Assembly (NCBI GenBank): GCA_963781265.1
Contig: CAWAFH010000002.1
Location: 50,086 to 114,085, forward strand
Direction of reading: 5' to 3'
DNA: 64,000 bases
DNA from: WHSW01 sp963781265
GTDB taxonomy: Bacteria; Actinomycetota; Thermoleophilia; Solirubrobacterales; 70-9
Below are positions 1-8,891 of the stretch, one piece after another; the stretch's first letter is position 1, and each line of letters starts with the position of its first letter. The position numbers were made by a program, and so were the translations under genes. The notes under the pieces were generated by a model. It searched no databases and was not told the origin of the DNA. It worked only from the letters and a program-made list of their open reading frames with translations.

Positions 1-2
1 CC

Positions 3-341
3 GGGGTCGAGGAGAACCCGCACGGCTCGCACGCGCTCGGCTCCGGCCCGGTGATCGGCCGCGGCTCGACCCTGTCGCCGAAGGTGTTCGAGCTGCTCGC
101 CGCGACCGCCGAGCGCGAGGGCATCGACCACACGCTCGAGGCGTCGGGCCGCTACACCGGCACGGACGCCGACGCCTATCAGGTGTCGCGCGCCGGGATC
201 CCGACCGGGCTGGTCTCGATCCCGCTGCGCTACATGCACTCGCCGGTCGAGCTGGTCGACCTCCGCGACGTCGAGGCCACGATCGAGCTGCTGGTCGCCT
301 TCGCCGGCTCGATCGAGCCCGACGTCGACCTCAGCCGCTAA
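3..341 (+). CDS. M42-family glutamyl aminopeptidase, C-terminal part
   Basis: Only the last 112 codons are present; the gene begins before the window and is read in the frame starting at base 3. The end matches M42 (FrvX/YsdC, cellulase-M-like) aminopeptidases: a glycine-rich GSGPVIGRGS segment, a TGTDADAYQVSRAGIPTG stretch in which the aspartates and the GIPT turn help form the di-metal site, and the RYMHSPVE motif carrying the metal-binding histidine near the C terminus. These enzymes are cytoplasmic dodecameric peptidases that trim N-terminal residues from peptides. The gene converges on the PEBP gene with 12 bases between the two stops. Family assignment is fairly sure; substrate is unknown. 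Confidence 0.8.
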   Translation, partial: GVEENPHGSHALGSGPVIGRGSTLSPKVFELLAATAEREGIDHTLEASGRYTGTDADAYQVSRAGIPTGLVSIPLRYMHSPVELVDLRDVEATIELLVAFAGSIEPDVDLSR

Positions 342-353
342 ACCGAGCCGCCG

Positions 354-986
354 CTAGAGCAGCGGCTCGTACAGCGTGTAGGTGGCGACCAGCTCGCCCT
401 CGTCGAGGACATGGCCCTCGATCGCCTCGCGCACGTCGTCGAGCTTGAACTCGCCCTCGAGCCCGACGCTGGGGACGTCGAGCGCGTAGACCACGAAGTG
501 GTAGTTGTGGAGGCGCTCGTCGTTGAACGGCGGGAACGGGCCGTCGTAGTGGCCGTAGGTGCCGCCCATGTCCGGGTCGCCCGCGAGGAAGTCGGTGTAG
601 CTGTTGACGCCGCCGATCCCGTGCTCGCTCGGCCCCGGGTCCTTGCCGCCGATGACGATCTCCGTCGACCCGGCGCCCTCGGGGAGCTCGGTCGTCTCCG
701 GGTCGATGTCGACCAGCAGCCAGTGCGCGAAGTCGGCGCGCGGGGCGTCCTCGGGAACGACCTTGCCCTCCTGGTTGACGTCGCCGGCGTCGGCGGGGAC
801 GTCGGGGTCGTAGGCGATCAGGACGAAGGACTCGGTCTCCTCGGGATGGCCCGACCAGCGCAGGTGCGGGCTGCGGTTGCCGCCCTCGGGCGTCGCGGCG
901 CCGCTGCCGTCGGGGACGCCGAACGCGTGGTCGTCGGGCACCCGTTCGCCCGGGGTGAGGCTGTCGCTCTCAACGATGATCGCCAT
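354..986 (-). CDS. YbhB/YbcL family (PEBP, Raf-kinase-inhibitor-like) protein
   Basis: The 210-residue product matches the bacterial phosphatidylethanolamine-binding-protein family. It shows the family core: SPHLRWSGHPEETESFVLIAYDPDVP near residues 40-65, where DPD forms the anion-binding pocket, then FAHWLLVDI and a GGVNSYTDF/YGHYDGPFPP segment, and ends with the HNYHFVVYALDVP strand. Length is slightly above the usual 150-190 because of an acidic insert after DPDVPADAGD. There is no signal peptide, so it is probably cytoplasmic. A GAGGAG-type ribosome site precedes the ATG. It lies 29 bases downstream of pepQ and may be the last gene of the aro-pepQ operon. The biochemical role of bacterial members is largely unknown. 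Confidence 0.9.
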   Translation of the reverse strand: MAIIVESDSLTPGERVPDDHAFGVPDGSGAATPEGGNRSPHLRWSGHPEETESFVLIAYDPDVPADAGDVNQEGKVVPEDAPRADFAHWLLVDIDPETTELPEGAGSTEIVIGGKDPGPSEHGIGGVNSYTDFLAGDPDMGGTYGHYDGPFPPFNDERLHNYHFVVYALDVPSVGLEGEFKLDDVREAIEGHVLDEGELVATYTLYEPLL

Positions 987-1015
987 GGTCTTGCTCCTCG
1001 TCGTTCGTCGTTCGT

Positions 1016-2113
1016 TCAGCTGACGGTTCGAAGTTCCTTGCTCAGCGAGCTCAGGTTTCGGTACCCGTCGTCGATGACCGCAACCAGGTCCTCGATCCGG
1101 ATGCCGAACTCGCCGGGCACGTAGACGCCGGGCTCGACCGTGACCACGTCGCCGGCCGCGAGCGTGTCCTCGGAGCGCTTGCTGAGCACCGGCGCCTCGT
1201 GGACCTCGAGCCCGACCCCGTGGCCGAGCCCGTGGCCGAACTGCTCCTCGCGGCCGGCATCGCGAATCACCGAGCGGGCCGCCTCGTCGGCCGCCTTGCC
1301 GTCGACGCCGGGCCGGATCGCCTCGAGGCCCGCCGCCTGCGCCGTGCGCACGAGCTCGTAGGCCTCGCGCGCCGCCGCCGGGATCTCACCGACCGCGAAC
1401 GTGCGGGTGCAGTCGGAGGCGTAGCCGTCGACCATCGCGCCCATGTCCCAGACGACCAGCTCGCCCTCGCCGATCCGCCGCTCCGAGGGCTCGGCGTGCG
1501 GCAGGGCGCCGTTTGGCCCGGCGGCGACGATCGCCATGAAGGAGGGCTCGGCGCCGAGCTCCCGGATGCGGGCGTGCGCAGCGGCTGCGACCTCCACCTC
1601 GGTGCGTCCGGCGAGCCCCGAGGAGAGCACCGTCTCGTAGGCGTCGTCGGCGATCCGGGCTGCCGCGGCGATCAGCTCCAGCTCGCCCGCGTCCTTGCGG
1701 CGTCGCAGCCGCTCGACCAGGCCGCTGACCGCGACCAGCTCGACGCCGTCGGGGAGCTCGTCCTCGAGCTTGCGCAGGCTGGCGACGCTCGTCGCCGTGT
1801 CGTCAAAGCCCACCCGCCCGGAGAGCAGCTTCGCGAGCTCGGGGATCAGCCGGCCGCTGGCGGTGACCCGCTCGAACGCGTCGCCGACCTGCTTCTCGGC
1901 GCGCTCCGTGTATCGGAAGTCGGTCATGAACGTGCGCACCTCGGGGCCGATCACGACCAGCGCGCTGGTCCCCGTGAAGCCGGTGAGCCAGCGCGCGTTG
2001 GCGATCGCGTCAGGCCCCGAGTCGCCCGGTCGCACGAGGTCGCCGACGATCAGCTGGTCGAGGCCCTCCTCGGCGACCAGGGCCGCGAGTCGGTCGGCGC
2101 GCTCTGCGCTCAA
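1016..2113 (-). CDS. pepQ: M24 family Xaa-Pro peptidase
   Basis: A 365-residue cytoplasmic creatinase/prolidase-fold peptidase that would release N-terminal residues ahead of proline. The N-terminal creatinase domain (about 1-130) is followed by the pita-bread catalytic domain. The metal ligands are visible: VVWDMGAMVDGYASDCTRTF (two Asp), FGHGLGHGVGLEVHE (His), TVEPGVYVPG (Glu) and IRIEDLVAV (Glu). The start codon is TTG and overlaps the aroQ stop by four bases (TTGA), so translation is probably coupled. In many actinobacteria and Firmicutes pepQ follows the aro genes and precedes efp and nusB; here the next gene is a PEBP gene instead. Confidence 0.93.
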   Translation of the reverse strand: MSAERADRLAALVAEEGLDQLIVGDLVRPGDSGPDAIANARWLTGFTGTSALVVIGPEVRTFMTDFRYTERAEKQVGDAFERVTASGRLIPELAKLLSGRVGFDDTATSVASLRKLEDELPDGVELVAVSGLVERLRRRKDAGELELIAAAARIADDAYETVLSSGLAGRTEVEVAAAAHARIRELGAEPSFMAIVAAGPNGALPHAEPSERRIGEGELVVWDMGAMVDGYASDCTRTFAVGEIPAAAREAYELVRTAQAAGLEAIRPGVDGKAADEAARSVIRDAGREEQFGHGLGHGVGLEVHEAPVLSKRSEDTLAAGDVVTVEPGVYVPGEFGIRIEDLVAVIDDGYRNLSSLSKELRTVS

Positions 2114-2562
2114 GCGTTGAGCTCCTGCTTCAGCATCTCCAAGGCCTCACGGTAGCCAGCGGGACCCTTCCCCGAGACCGTGGCGGCGACCAGCCCCTCG
2201 AGCACCGAGTGGCGGCGCCAGTCCTCGCGCTCGCCGACGTCGGACAGATGCACCTCGACCGCGGGCAGGCCCGCGATCTCGAGCGCGTCGCGGATCGCCC
2301 AGCTGTAGTGGGTCCAGGCGCCCGGATTGAGCACCGCGGCGTCGGCGACCTCGGGCAGCCGGTGCAGCCGCTCGACGTACTCGCCCTCGCTGTTGGTCTG
2401 AAAGAAGGCGACCTCGAGGTCCAGGTCGCGGCCGAAGCGCTTGATCTGGGTCTCGAGCTCTGGGAGCGTCAGGGTCCCGTAGTGCTCGGGGTCGCGACGC
2501 CCGAGCGCGTCGAGGTTGACCCCGTGCAGGACCTCGACCCGGTTGTGAGCGCCGATCGTCAT
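2110..2562 (-). CDS. aroQ: type II 3-dehydroquinate dehydratase
   Basis: The product (150 residues, normal length) converts 3-dehydroquinate to 3-dehydroshikimate in the shikimate pathway. Type II signatures are present: HGVNLDALGRRDPEHYG, which includes the catalytic tyrosine and the lid arginine, FFQTNSEGEYVERLH, NPGAWTHYSWAIRDAL with the catalytic histidine, and VEVHLSDVGEREDWRRHS with the substrate-binding His-Leu-Ser and the arginine. The second motif reads NSEGE where many homologues have NHEGE, a tolerated variation. It starts with ATG 34 bases after aroKB and overlaps pepQ by four bases, within the aroC-aroKB-aroQ-pepQ operon. Confidence 0.93.
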   Translation of the reverse strand: MTIGAHNRVEVLHGVNLDALGRRDPEHYGTLTLPELETQIKRFGRDLDLEVAFFQTNSEGEYVERLHRLPEVADAAVLNPGAWTHYSWAIRDALEIAGLPAVEVHLSDVGEREDWRRHSVLEGLVAATVSGKGPAGYREALEMLKQELNA

Positions 2563-2596
2563 CGCGGCTCCAGACTATTCGAGAGCGGGAGGCCCG

Positions 2597-4141
2597 CTAT
2601 GGCCGATAGAGCCGCTCGACGGCGGCGCGCAGAGCGTCCGGCTCGACCCGCTGGCCGGTGAGCACCTCGCCCGGGCGCGGGCAGAGCACGAAGCCGAGCC
2701 CGGACGCCGTGCGCTTCTTGTCGCGCCCGATGCCGGCGATCACCCGGCCGAGCTCGATCGAGCCGTCGATGTGCGTTGGGAGGCCGTGTCGCTCGAGGAT
2801 CGCCTCGACCTCGGCGCGCAGGCCGGCCGCGTCCGAGAGGTCGAGCGCCGCGAGCAGCCCGAGCCCGACCGCCTCGCCGTGGCGATAGCGCGTATAGCCG
2901 GAGGCGACCTCGATCGCATGTCCGACGGTGTGGCCGAGGTTGAGTGCCGCGCGGCGGCCCGAGTCGCGCTCGTCGGCGGCCACGACCTCGAGCTTGGTCC
3001 GCGCGCACGAGAAGATGATCGGGTCGAGCTCAGCCGGGTCGAGCCGCTCGAGCGACCGGACGTCGTCCCACAGCGGCTCGCCGGCGATCAGGCCGGTCTT
3101 CAGCACCTCGACGAACCCGGCGGCGAGCTCGCCCGGCGGCAGCGTGCGCAGGGTCGCCGGGTCGGTGAGCACGGCCGCGGGCAGGTGATACGCGCCGACG
3201 TAGTTCTTTGCCTCCGGGAGGTCGACGCCGGTCTTGCCCCCGTACGCGGAGTCGACCTGGGCGACGAGGGTCGTCGGCACCTGGACGACCGGGATGCCGC
3301 GCTGGTAGACGGCGGCCGCGAAGCCGGCGAGGTCGCCGACCACCCCGCCGCCGAGCGCCGCGATGTGGTCGGACCGCGTGGCGCCGAGCGTCGCCAGCTC
3401 GCGCAGCACGCGCTCGGTCTCGGCCAGGGTCTTGGTCTGCTCGCCCGGGGCGAGCTCGATCGCGCCGGCCGCCGGGCCGACCGCGTGCGCGTAGAGGCCG
3501 CCGACCACCGTGTCGGTGACCATGAAGCGCCGCCCCTCGAGCGGCCAGAAGCCGCTCTCGAGCAGTCCTCGGCCGACGTAGACCGGGTACTCGCCCGAGG
3601 CGCTGTGAGCCCAGGCCATCCGGGTCCCGGCGGGCAGGTCGCGCAGCGCCAGCAGCGCCCGGAGCGCTCGCGCGGGCGAGTCCTGGCGGCCGGGCACGAT
3701 CGCATCCGCCAGCGACTCGTAGAGCGGGCGACGCTCGGCCAGCAGGCGGTCGAACGTCCGGCGGTCGCGAGCCAGCGGCCGGCGCCCCCCGACCCGGTCC
3801 CAGGCCGTCTTCGCGTCCGCGTCGAGCCAGACGACCACGTGGCCGGCGAGCGCCTCACGGACCCGCTCGGAGAGCACGCTGCCGCCGCCGAGCGCGACCG
3901 CTCCGCCGCCCGCGCGCGCGAGCACGGCGGTGACCAGCGCCTCCTCGCGGCGGCGGAACTCCGCCTCTCCCTCGGCCGCGAAGAACTCGGCGATCGGCGT
4001 CCCGAGGTCGGCCTCGAGCAGCTCGTCGGTGTCCACCGCGTCCAGCCCGGCGTGGCGAGCGGCGCGCAGGGCGCGCGACTTGCCGGCCCCCATGAAGCCG
4101 ATGAAGACGAGCGCCGCCCCGTTGTCGCTCAGCGCCGCCAA
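2597..4141 (-). CDS. aroKB: bifunctional shikimate kinase / 3-dehydroquinate synthase
   Basis: One open frame of 514 residues carries two shikimate-pathway enzymes. Residues 1 to about 170 are shikimate kinase: Walker A GFMGAGKS at 15-22 (followed by Arg where Thr is usual), the shikimate-binding DTDE and FRRREEAL, the ALGGGSVL loop, and a RRPLARDR lid. From about residue 173 the sequence is 3-dehydroquinate synthase, with GGGVVGDLAGFAAAVYQRG for NAD binding, PTTLVAQVDSAYGGKTGVD, KNYVGAYHLP, the LNLGHTVGHAIE zinc site and RYRHGEAVGLGL. The start is TTG and overlaps the aroC end by 13 bases; the exact start is uncertain. There is no stop between the domains. Similar AroKB fusions are known in some bacteria. 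Confidence 0.92.
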   Translation of the reverse strand: MAALSDNGAALVFIGFMGAGKSRALRAARHAGLDAVDTDELLEADLGTPIAEFFAAEGEAEFRRREEALVTAVLARAGGGAVALGGGSVLSERVREALAGHVVVWLDADAKTAWDRVGGRRPLARDRRTFDRLLAERRPLYESLADAIVPGRQDSPARALRALLALRDLPAGTRMAWAHSASGEYPVYVGRGLLESGFWPLEGRRFMVTDTVVGGLYAHAVGPAAGAIELAPGEQTKTLAETERVLRELATLGATRSDHIAALGGGVVGDLAGFAAAVYQRGIPVVQVPTTLVAQVDSAYGGKTGVDLPEAKNYVGAYHLPAAVLTDPATLRTLPPGELAAGFVEVLKTGLIAGEPLWDDVRSLERLDPAELDPIIFSCARTKLEVVAADERDSGRRAALNLGHTVGHAIEVASGYTRYRHGEAVGLGLLAALDLSDAAGLRAEVEAILERHGLPTHIDGSIELGRVIAGIGRDKKRTASGLGFVLCPRPGEVLTGQRVEPDALRAAVERLYRP

Positions 4142-5295
4142 TCGATCCGCTCCCGGTACGCCTGGACGGCGGCGAGAACGTCATCGATGTGGTCGCCGCC
4201 GAACTTCTCGCGGTAACAGCGGGCGAGCACCAGGGCGACCATCGCCTCGGCGACGACGCCCGCCGCGGGAACCACGGTCGAGTCGGTGCGCTCGCGCATC
4301 GCCTGCGCCGGCTGCTTGGTCTCGGTGTCCACCGAGCGCAGCGGCTTCGTCAGGGTCGAGATCGGCTTCAGCGCGCCCCGGACGATGAGCGGCTCGCCGT
4401 TGGACATCCCGCCCTCGACCCCGCCGGCGCGGTTGGTCTCGCGGTGGTAGCCGCGCTCTTCGTTCCAGAAGATCTCGTCGTGTGATTCCGACCCCGGCGA
4501 GGCGGCGACCTCCCATGCCTCGCCGACCGAGACGCCCTTGACCGCCTGGATCGAGACGACCGCGTGCGCGAGGCGACCGTCGAGGCGCTCGTCCCAGGCG
4601 ACGTGCGAGCCCAGCCCGGGAATCAGCCCGAAGGCGCGCACCTCGAAGACTCCGCCGAGGCTCTCGTTCGCCTTGCGAAGCCGGTTGATCTCCTCGACCA
4701 TCCGCTCTTCGGCCCCGGGGTCGAGGCAGCGCACCGGGGACTCGTCGACCCCGGCGAAGTCCTCCGGCGCGAGCTCGGGGCGCTCGGCCGCAGCGACGGA
4801 GGCGATCCGCAGCACGTGGCTGAAGACGCTCACGCCCAGCGCGCGCAGGAACTCCCTGGCGATCGCCCCGGCGGCGACGCGCGCCGCGGTCTCGCGCGCG
4901 GAGGCCCGCTCGAGCACGTTGCGCACGTCGCGGTGGCCGTACTTCTGCGACCCGACCAGATCTGCGTGGCCGGGGCGCGGCAGGTGCGACTCCTCGACCT
5001 CGGCCTCGACCGGCCACGGGTTCATCCGCTCCTCCCAGTTGGCGTAGTCGCGGTTGGCGACCAGGAGCGCCACCGGGCTCCCGAGCGTGCGTCCGTGGCG
5101 GATCCCTGAGCGGACCTCGACCGCGTCGGACTCGATCTTCATCCTCCCGCCGCGGCCGTGGCCGAGCTGGCGGCGGGCCATGTCGGCGTCGATGCGCTCG
5201 CGATCGAGCTCGAGGCCCGCCGGCAGGCCCTCGACGATCGCGACGAGCCCCGGCCCGTGCGATTCCCCGGCGGTCGTGAAGCGAAAGGCGGTCAT
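4129..5295 (-). CDS. aroC: chorismate synthase
   Basis: The 388-residue protein performs the last shikimate-pathway step, converting EPSP to chorismate with reduced FMN. Motifs run in family order: TTAGESHGPGL at the N terminus, RRQLGHGRGGRMKIE, VRSGIRHGRTLGSPVAL, the RPGHADLVGSQKYGHRDVRN signature (about residues 110-130), RASARETAARVAAGA, GGVEGGMSNGEPL, and KPISTL with the C-terminal RTDSTVVPAAGVVAEAM. Length is typical. It starts with ATG and is the first gene of the minus-strand aro operon, overlapping aroKB. The genes upstream (to 17.7 kb and beyond) belong to the pilus locus. Confidence 0.96.
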   Translation of the reverse strand: MTAFRFTTAGESHGPGLVAIVEGLPAGLELDRERIDADMARRQLGHGRGGRMKIESDAVEVRSGIRHGRTLGSPVALLVANRDYANWEERMNPWPVEAEVEESHLPRPGHADLVGSQKYGHRDVRNVLERASARETAARVAAGAIAREFLRALGVSVFSHVLRIASVAAAERPELAPEDFAGVDESPVRCLDPGAEERMVEEINRLRKANESLGGVFEVRAFGLIPGLGSHVAWDERLDGRLAHAVVSIQAVKGVSVGEAWEVAASPGSESHDEIFWNEERGYHRETNRAGGVEGGMSNGEPLIVRGALKPISTLTKPLRSVDTETKQPAQAMRERTDSTVVPAAGVVAEAMVALVLARCYREKFGGDHIDDVLAAVQAYRERIDWRR

Positions 5296-5325
5296 GCGGC
5301 CGCCTAGCCTAGAGGCGCGACGGCG

Positions 5326-5982
5326 TCAGGCGCCGGAGGGCGCGAGGTTCTGGAACGTCCCCGGCAGCGTGGCGGCCTGCAGCTCGGCGCTCGTGATCGT
5401 GCGCACGTTGCCGACCTGGTCGACGAGCTGCACCTGGAGCTTCCACGTACCGGTCGCCGAGCCCTGCGGGATCGTGATCGAGGCCGAGTACTGGTTGCCG
5501 GTCACGTGGGTGAGCGGCGACTCGCCGCGCGGCTGGTTGACCGGATCGATCGCGACCACCCGGGAGGCCGCCGGATCGACGCCCGAGAGGTCGTCGGTCG
5601 CAACCACGGTGAAGTTGATCACCTGGTCGACCTCGGCGGTGTTGATGGACGCCGGGGTGCGGGTGAAGCCGGTGAGCGTTGGCGCGACCGTGTCGCCGTT
5701 GCCGGTCTGGGTGAAGCTGCCCCCGGAGCCGAGCTGGGCCGAGCTCAGCAGGGTCTGGTTGGACGCGGAGTCGACGAGGAGCAGCTCCACCGTCCACGGC
5801 CCGGGCGCCGAGAACTGGGGGATCGTGACCTGGGCGTGATAGCTCCCATCGAGCCCGTCTCCGAGGACCAGCTGCAGCGGCACCTCGAACCTCGCCCCGG
5901 TCGGACCGGTGATGATCACCCTCGAGTTCGCGAAGTCGACGCCGGCGAGGTCGTCGGTGAGGTCGAAGTCGAAGCTGACCAC
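5326..5982 (-). pseudogene. C-terminal repeats of the calcium-binding protein, out of frame
   Basis: These 218 codons are the displaced end of the secreted protein encoded at 6002-7963. They hold two further copies of the approximately 110-residue beta-rich repeat found at the end of that frame; each copy has a TDDLAGVD or TDDLSGVD turn, a WTVEL or WKLQV strand and a LVDxxxN segment. Around base 6005 the minus-strand reading frame changes: removing one base (for example a G in the ATCGACAG context) joins SPI directly to TVDT and restores the repeat spacing seen in the other copies. The product is unlikely to start alone, since there is no signal peptide and the first codon falls inside a repeat. 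A sequence error or a genuine frameshift are both possible. Confidence 0.75.
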
Positions 5983-6001
5983 CCTCGGGGCGCTCGACGT
6001 G

Positions 6002-7963
6002 TCAACTGTCGATCGGTGAGGTGACGAAGGCGCTCGAGAGCACGGGCGAGGCCGTGTCGCCGGCGCCGGTCTGCTGGAAGTCGTTCGGGCGGCCGGCGCT
6101 GCCGAGCTGGGAGCTCGTCAGCACGACCTGGTTTCCGGACTGGTCGACCAGCTTCAAGTCAACCGTCCAGGTGCCCTGAGCCGAGTACTGCGGCAGGGTG
6201 ATCGAGGCGCTGTAGGTGCCGTCCAGATCGTCGCCCGAGGTCAGCTGCAGAGAGTCGGAGAAGGTCGGGTTGCCGGCGGGCGCGTGCACGACCACCTGCG
6301 AGAGCGCCGCATCCACCCCGGACGAATCGTCGGTCGCGGAGAGCGTGAAGTCGACGGTCTTCTGCCCGGTCTCGGTGTCCACGGAGCCGGGCGAGATCGT
6401 GAACGCGGTCAGCACGGGCGCGGTGCCGTCGCAGTTGCCCGCGTATGTGTTCGTCCCCGTGCCGCCGTTGCAGTCGTTGATGCCCGACCCGCCGTCGAGG
6501 TGGTCGTCGCCCGAACCGCCGCTGAGCAGGTCGTCGTCGAGATCGCCGAAGAGGCGGTCGTTGCCCTCCTCACCGGTGAGCTGGTCGTTGCCCTCGGCGG
6601 CGGCGAGCGTGTCGTTGCCGAGGCCGCCGGCGATCGCGTTCGGAGAGTGGTTGCCGGCGATCGAGTCGTTGTGGGGAGAGCCGATCGCGTTCTCGATTCC
6701 CAGCAGGGTGTCCTGTCCGTCGCCGGTGGTCACGCCCGTGGCGAGGCTGGCGTCGACCAGGGCGGGCGAGGCCGCGAAGTTGATCGTGTCCGAGCCGCTC
6801 ACCCCGTCGAACACGTTGTTGCCGCTGTCGCCCGCGAACGTGTCGCCGGACTCGGTGCCGGTCACGTTCTCCACCCCGGCGAGCGAATCGTTGCCCTCTC
6901 CGGTCACGGTGCCCGCCCGCAGGTCGGCCGAGATCGGGTTCTGCGAATAGGCGTACGCCGCAGTGTCGCTGCCGGCGCCGCCGCGAAGGTCATCGTTGCC
7001 CCCGAGGCCGATCAGCATGTCCTTGCCGCCCGCGCCGCTGAGCACGTTGCCGTTCTCGCCGCCGGTGAGCCGGTCGTCGTGCTCGGAGCCGGAGAGGTCC
7101 TCGAAGCCGTAGAGGCCATCGGTGCCGTCGCCGTTCGCCCCCTGGGCGCCGATGTCGGCGTCGATGGCGCCCGGGGCCGAGGCGTAGGTGATCAGGTCAC
7201 GACCGGGGCCGCCGTCGAGCACGTTGTCCGCGTCGTCGCCCTCGATCGTGTCGTCGTGGGACGACCCCGTCAGGTTCTCGATCGAGGTGACCGAATCGGT
7301 GCCGTCCGCGGTCACCGTCTCAGCCCGCAGGTTGGCGATCACCGGGCCGGCTGCGGCCGCGTAGCTGACGCTGTCGTTGCCGCCCTGGCCCTCGAGCCGG
7401 TCGTCGCCGGGGCCGCCGGAGAGCAGGTCGTTGCCCTCTCCCCCGCTGAGCTTGTTGACGCCGCCGTCGCCGGTCAACTCGTCGTCGGCCGGTGAACCGA
7501 TCGCGTCCTCGACCGCGCTCAGGACGTCGTCGCCGTTGCCGCTCGCCTTTCCCTTGGCGAGGTCGATCTGCATCGGCTCTCGCGAGTCGGAGAATCCGGC
7601 GACGTCGATCCCGCCCTGGCCCTTGAGCTTGTCGTTGCCCTTGCCGCCGCTCAGCGTGTCGTCCCCCGGGCCGGCGCTGAGCGAGTCGTTGCCGGCCTTG
7701 CCGGTGAGCAGGTCGGCGCCGCCGCCACCCTTGAGGACGTCGTTGCCGCCCTTGGCGATCAGCACATCCGCGCCGCCCTTGGCGCAGAGCACGTCGCGCT
7801 TGTTCGTGCCCTTGAGCACGTCGGGGCCGCCGGTCCCCTTCTGGGTGCACTTGGCGGCCTCGGCCGCCCCCGCCTGGGCGAGGGCCGCAACGCACACGAG
7901 CGCGACGCCCAGGGTGCGGGCGCCACGCAGCGTCGGCCAGGAGTTCCCATTCGAGCGCGTCAT
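6002..7963 (-). CDS. secreted protein with hemolysin-type calcium-binding repeats
   Basis: A 653-residue frame with an N-terminal signal peptide (positive TRSNGNSWPTLRGARTLG, hydrophobic core, cleavage near AEAAKC). From about residue 45 to 490 it consists of RTX/HemolysinCabind nonapeptides of the form GGxGxDxLx (GGKGNDKLK, GGPGDDRLE, GEEGNDRLF), which bind calcium as parallel beta rolls. Longer intervening units of the SYAAAAGPVIANLRAET type are repeated several times. After about residue 510 come beta-sandwich-like repeats with TDDSSGVD turns; the gene continues in another frame at 5326-5982. It lies 13 bases downstream of the PilP-like gene. The likely role is a cell-surface or matrix protein; a link to pilus function is only positional. 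Confidence 0.85.
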   Translation of the reverse strand: MTRSNGNSWPTLRGARTLGVALVCVAALAQAGAAEAAKCTQKGTGGPDVLKGTNKRDVLCAKGGADVLIAKGGNDVLKGGGGADLLTGKAGNDSLSAGPGDDTLSGGKGNDKLKGQGGIDVAGFSDSREPMQIDLAKGKASGNGDDVLSAVEDAIGSPADDELTGDGGVNKLSGGEGNDLLSGGPGDDRLEGQGGNDSVSYAAAAGPVIANLRAETVTADGTDSVTSIENLTGSSHDDTIEGDDADNVLDGGPGRDLITYASAPGAIDADIGAQGANGDGTDGLYGFEDLSGSEHDDRLTGGENGNVLSGAGGKDMLIGLGGNDDLRGGAGSDTAAYAYSQNPISADLRAGTVTGEGNDSLAGVENVTGTESGDTFAGDSGNNVFDGVSGSDTINFAASPALVDASLATGVTTGDGQDTLLGIENAIGSPHNDSIAGNHSPNAIAGGLGNDTLAAAEGNDQLTGEEGNDRLFGDLDDDLLSGGSGDDHLDGGSGINDCNGGTGTNTYAGNCDGTAPVLTAFTISPGSVDTETGQKTVDFTLSATDDSSGVDAALSQVVVHAPAGNPTFSDSLQLTSGDDLDGTYSASITLPQYSAQGTWTVDLKLVDQSGNQVVLTSSQLGSAGRPNDFQQTGAGDTASPVLSSAFVTSPIDS

Positions 7964-7976
7964 GGCTCCATGACGC

Positions 7977-8891
7977 TTACTCGGCCTTCAGTTCGACATC
8001 CCGTATCTGAAGCAGGCGCAAGTCGTACGTCTGTCCGTCGGTGCCGAAGTCGAGCGTCGCGGTCTCGCCCTTCTGGAGAGTGATGTACAGGCAGTTCTCG
8101 GGCGCCGGCACGCAGGCGGCGGTGCCGCCGCCCAGCGTCGCGTCCTTGGCGACCACGAACGCGGCCCGCTTGCCCTTCTCGTCGGTGCCCAGATACGCGA
8201 CCACCGGCGCCTCGGCGTTCGGAAGGATCGTCATCGGCTTCACGTTCTCGCGCAGCTTCGGGTTGCCCTGGAGGCCGATCATCACGTCGACGCGCCGGGT
8301 GACGAGGTGGTTGACGACCTCGACGTCCTGGGTCGACGGCTGATTGCCGCCGTTGCCGTTCCCGCCATTGCCGTTCCCGCCGTTGCCGTTGCCGCTGCCG
8401 CCGTTCTCGTCGACGGTCGTCTCGTCGACGGTCGTGTTCTGGGTCCCGTCGTTGATCGACAGGTCGTCGGGGGTTCCGGTCTCGGTCGGATAGTCGATCG
8501 TGCCGGTGCCGCCGCCGGCGGCCGCGGTCGTGCCCGAGGTCGACGAGCTGGAGCTCGAGCTCGAGCTGCTGCCCGAGCCGTCGCCAGAGGACGCGTCGCC
8601 ACCCTGGAGCGCGGGCTTGAACGGGTTGGTCGACTTGAGCGCGGCGAGCCGCTTCTTGTAGTTGCGCACGCTGACCGAGTCGTCGGCGAGCACCGCGGCG
8701 GTGAGCTCGGAGTCGGGCCCGGTGTCGACGGCGACCACGGGCGGCGGTGCGACCGGCTCGTCCTTGCTCTTCAGCAGCACCGGGACCGCGATCAGGGCGA
8801 CCAGGAGGGCGATCGCGGGCAGCAGCAGATGGCGATCGCGCAGATCGCGGTAGACGTCGTTCAGGAACTGCGGGGGCCGGATGTCCTTCAA
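7977..8891 (-). CDS. membrane-anchored PilP-like pilus assembly protein (putative)
   Basis: The 304-residue product follows pilO with a four-base overlap, the usual slot for a PilP-like component. A short cytoplasmic start (MKDIRPPQFLNDVYRDLRDR) leads to one transmembrane helix at about 22-40, then a periplasm-like region. A KSTNPFKPAL segment resembles the NPF/DPF motif that precedes the PilP domain. Residues about 105-180 are low complexity, rich in Ser and then in NGGNGNG repeats. The C-terminal part (about 190-304) has an RRVDVMIGLQGNPKL strand and two cysteines (AACVPAPENCLYI). No direct sequence family is certain. The function in the PilMNO inner-membrane complex is inferred from position and topology. 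Confidence 0.6.
   Translation of the reverse strand: MKDIRPPQFLNDVYRDLRDRHLLLPAIALLVALIAVPVLLKSKDEPVAPPPVVAVDTGPDSELTAAVLADDSVSVRNYKKRLAALKSTNPFKPALQGGDASSGDGSGSSSSSSSSSSTSGTTAAAGGGTGTIDYPTETGTPDDLSINDGTQNTTVDETTVDENGGSGNGNGGNGNGGNGNGGNQPSTQDVEVVNHLVTRRVDVMIGLQGNPKLRENVKPMTILPNAEAPVVAYLGTDEKGKRAAFVVAKDATLGGGTAACVPAPENCLYITLQKGETATLDFGTDGQTYDLRLLQIRDVELKAE

Noticed and set aside
6002..6010. programmed frameshifting in the three +1 genes
   Set aside because: The sites at 6005, 12047 and 46440 share no slippery sequence and the families are not known to frameshift; sequence error is the simpler reading.
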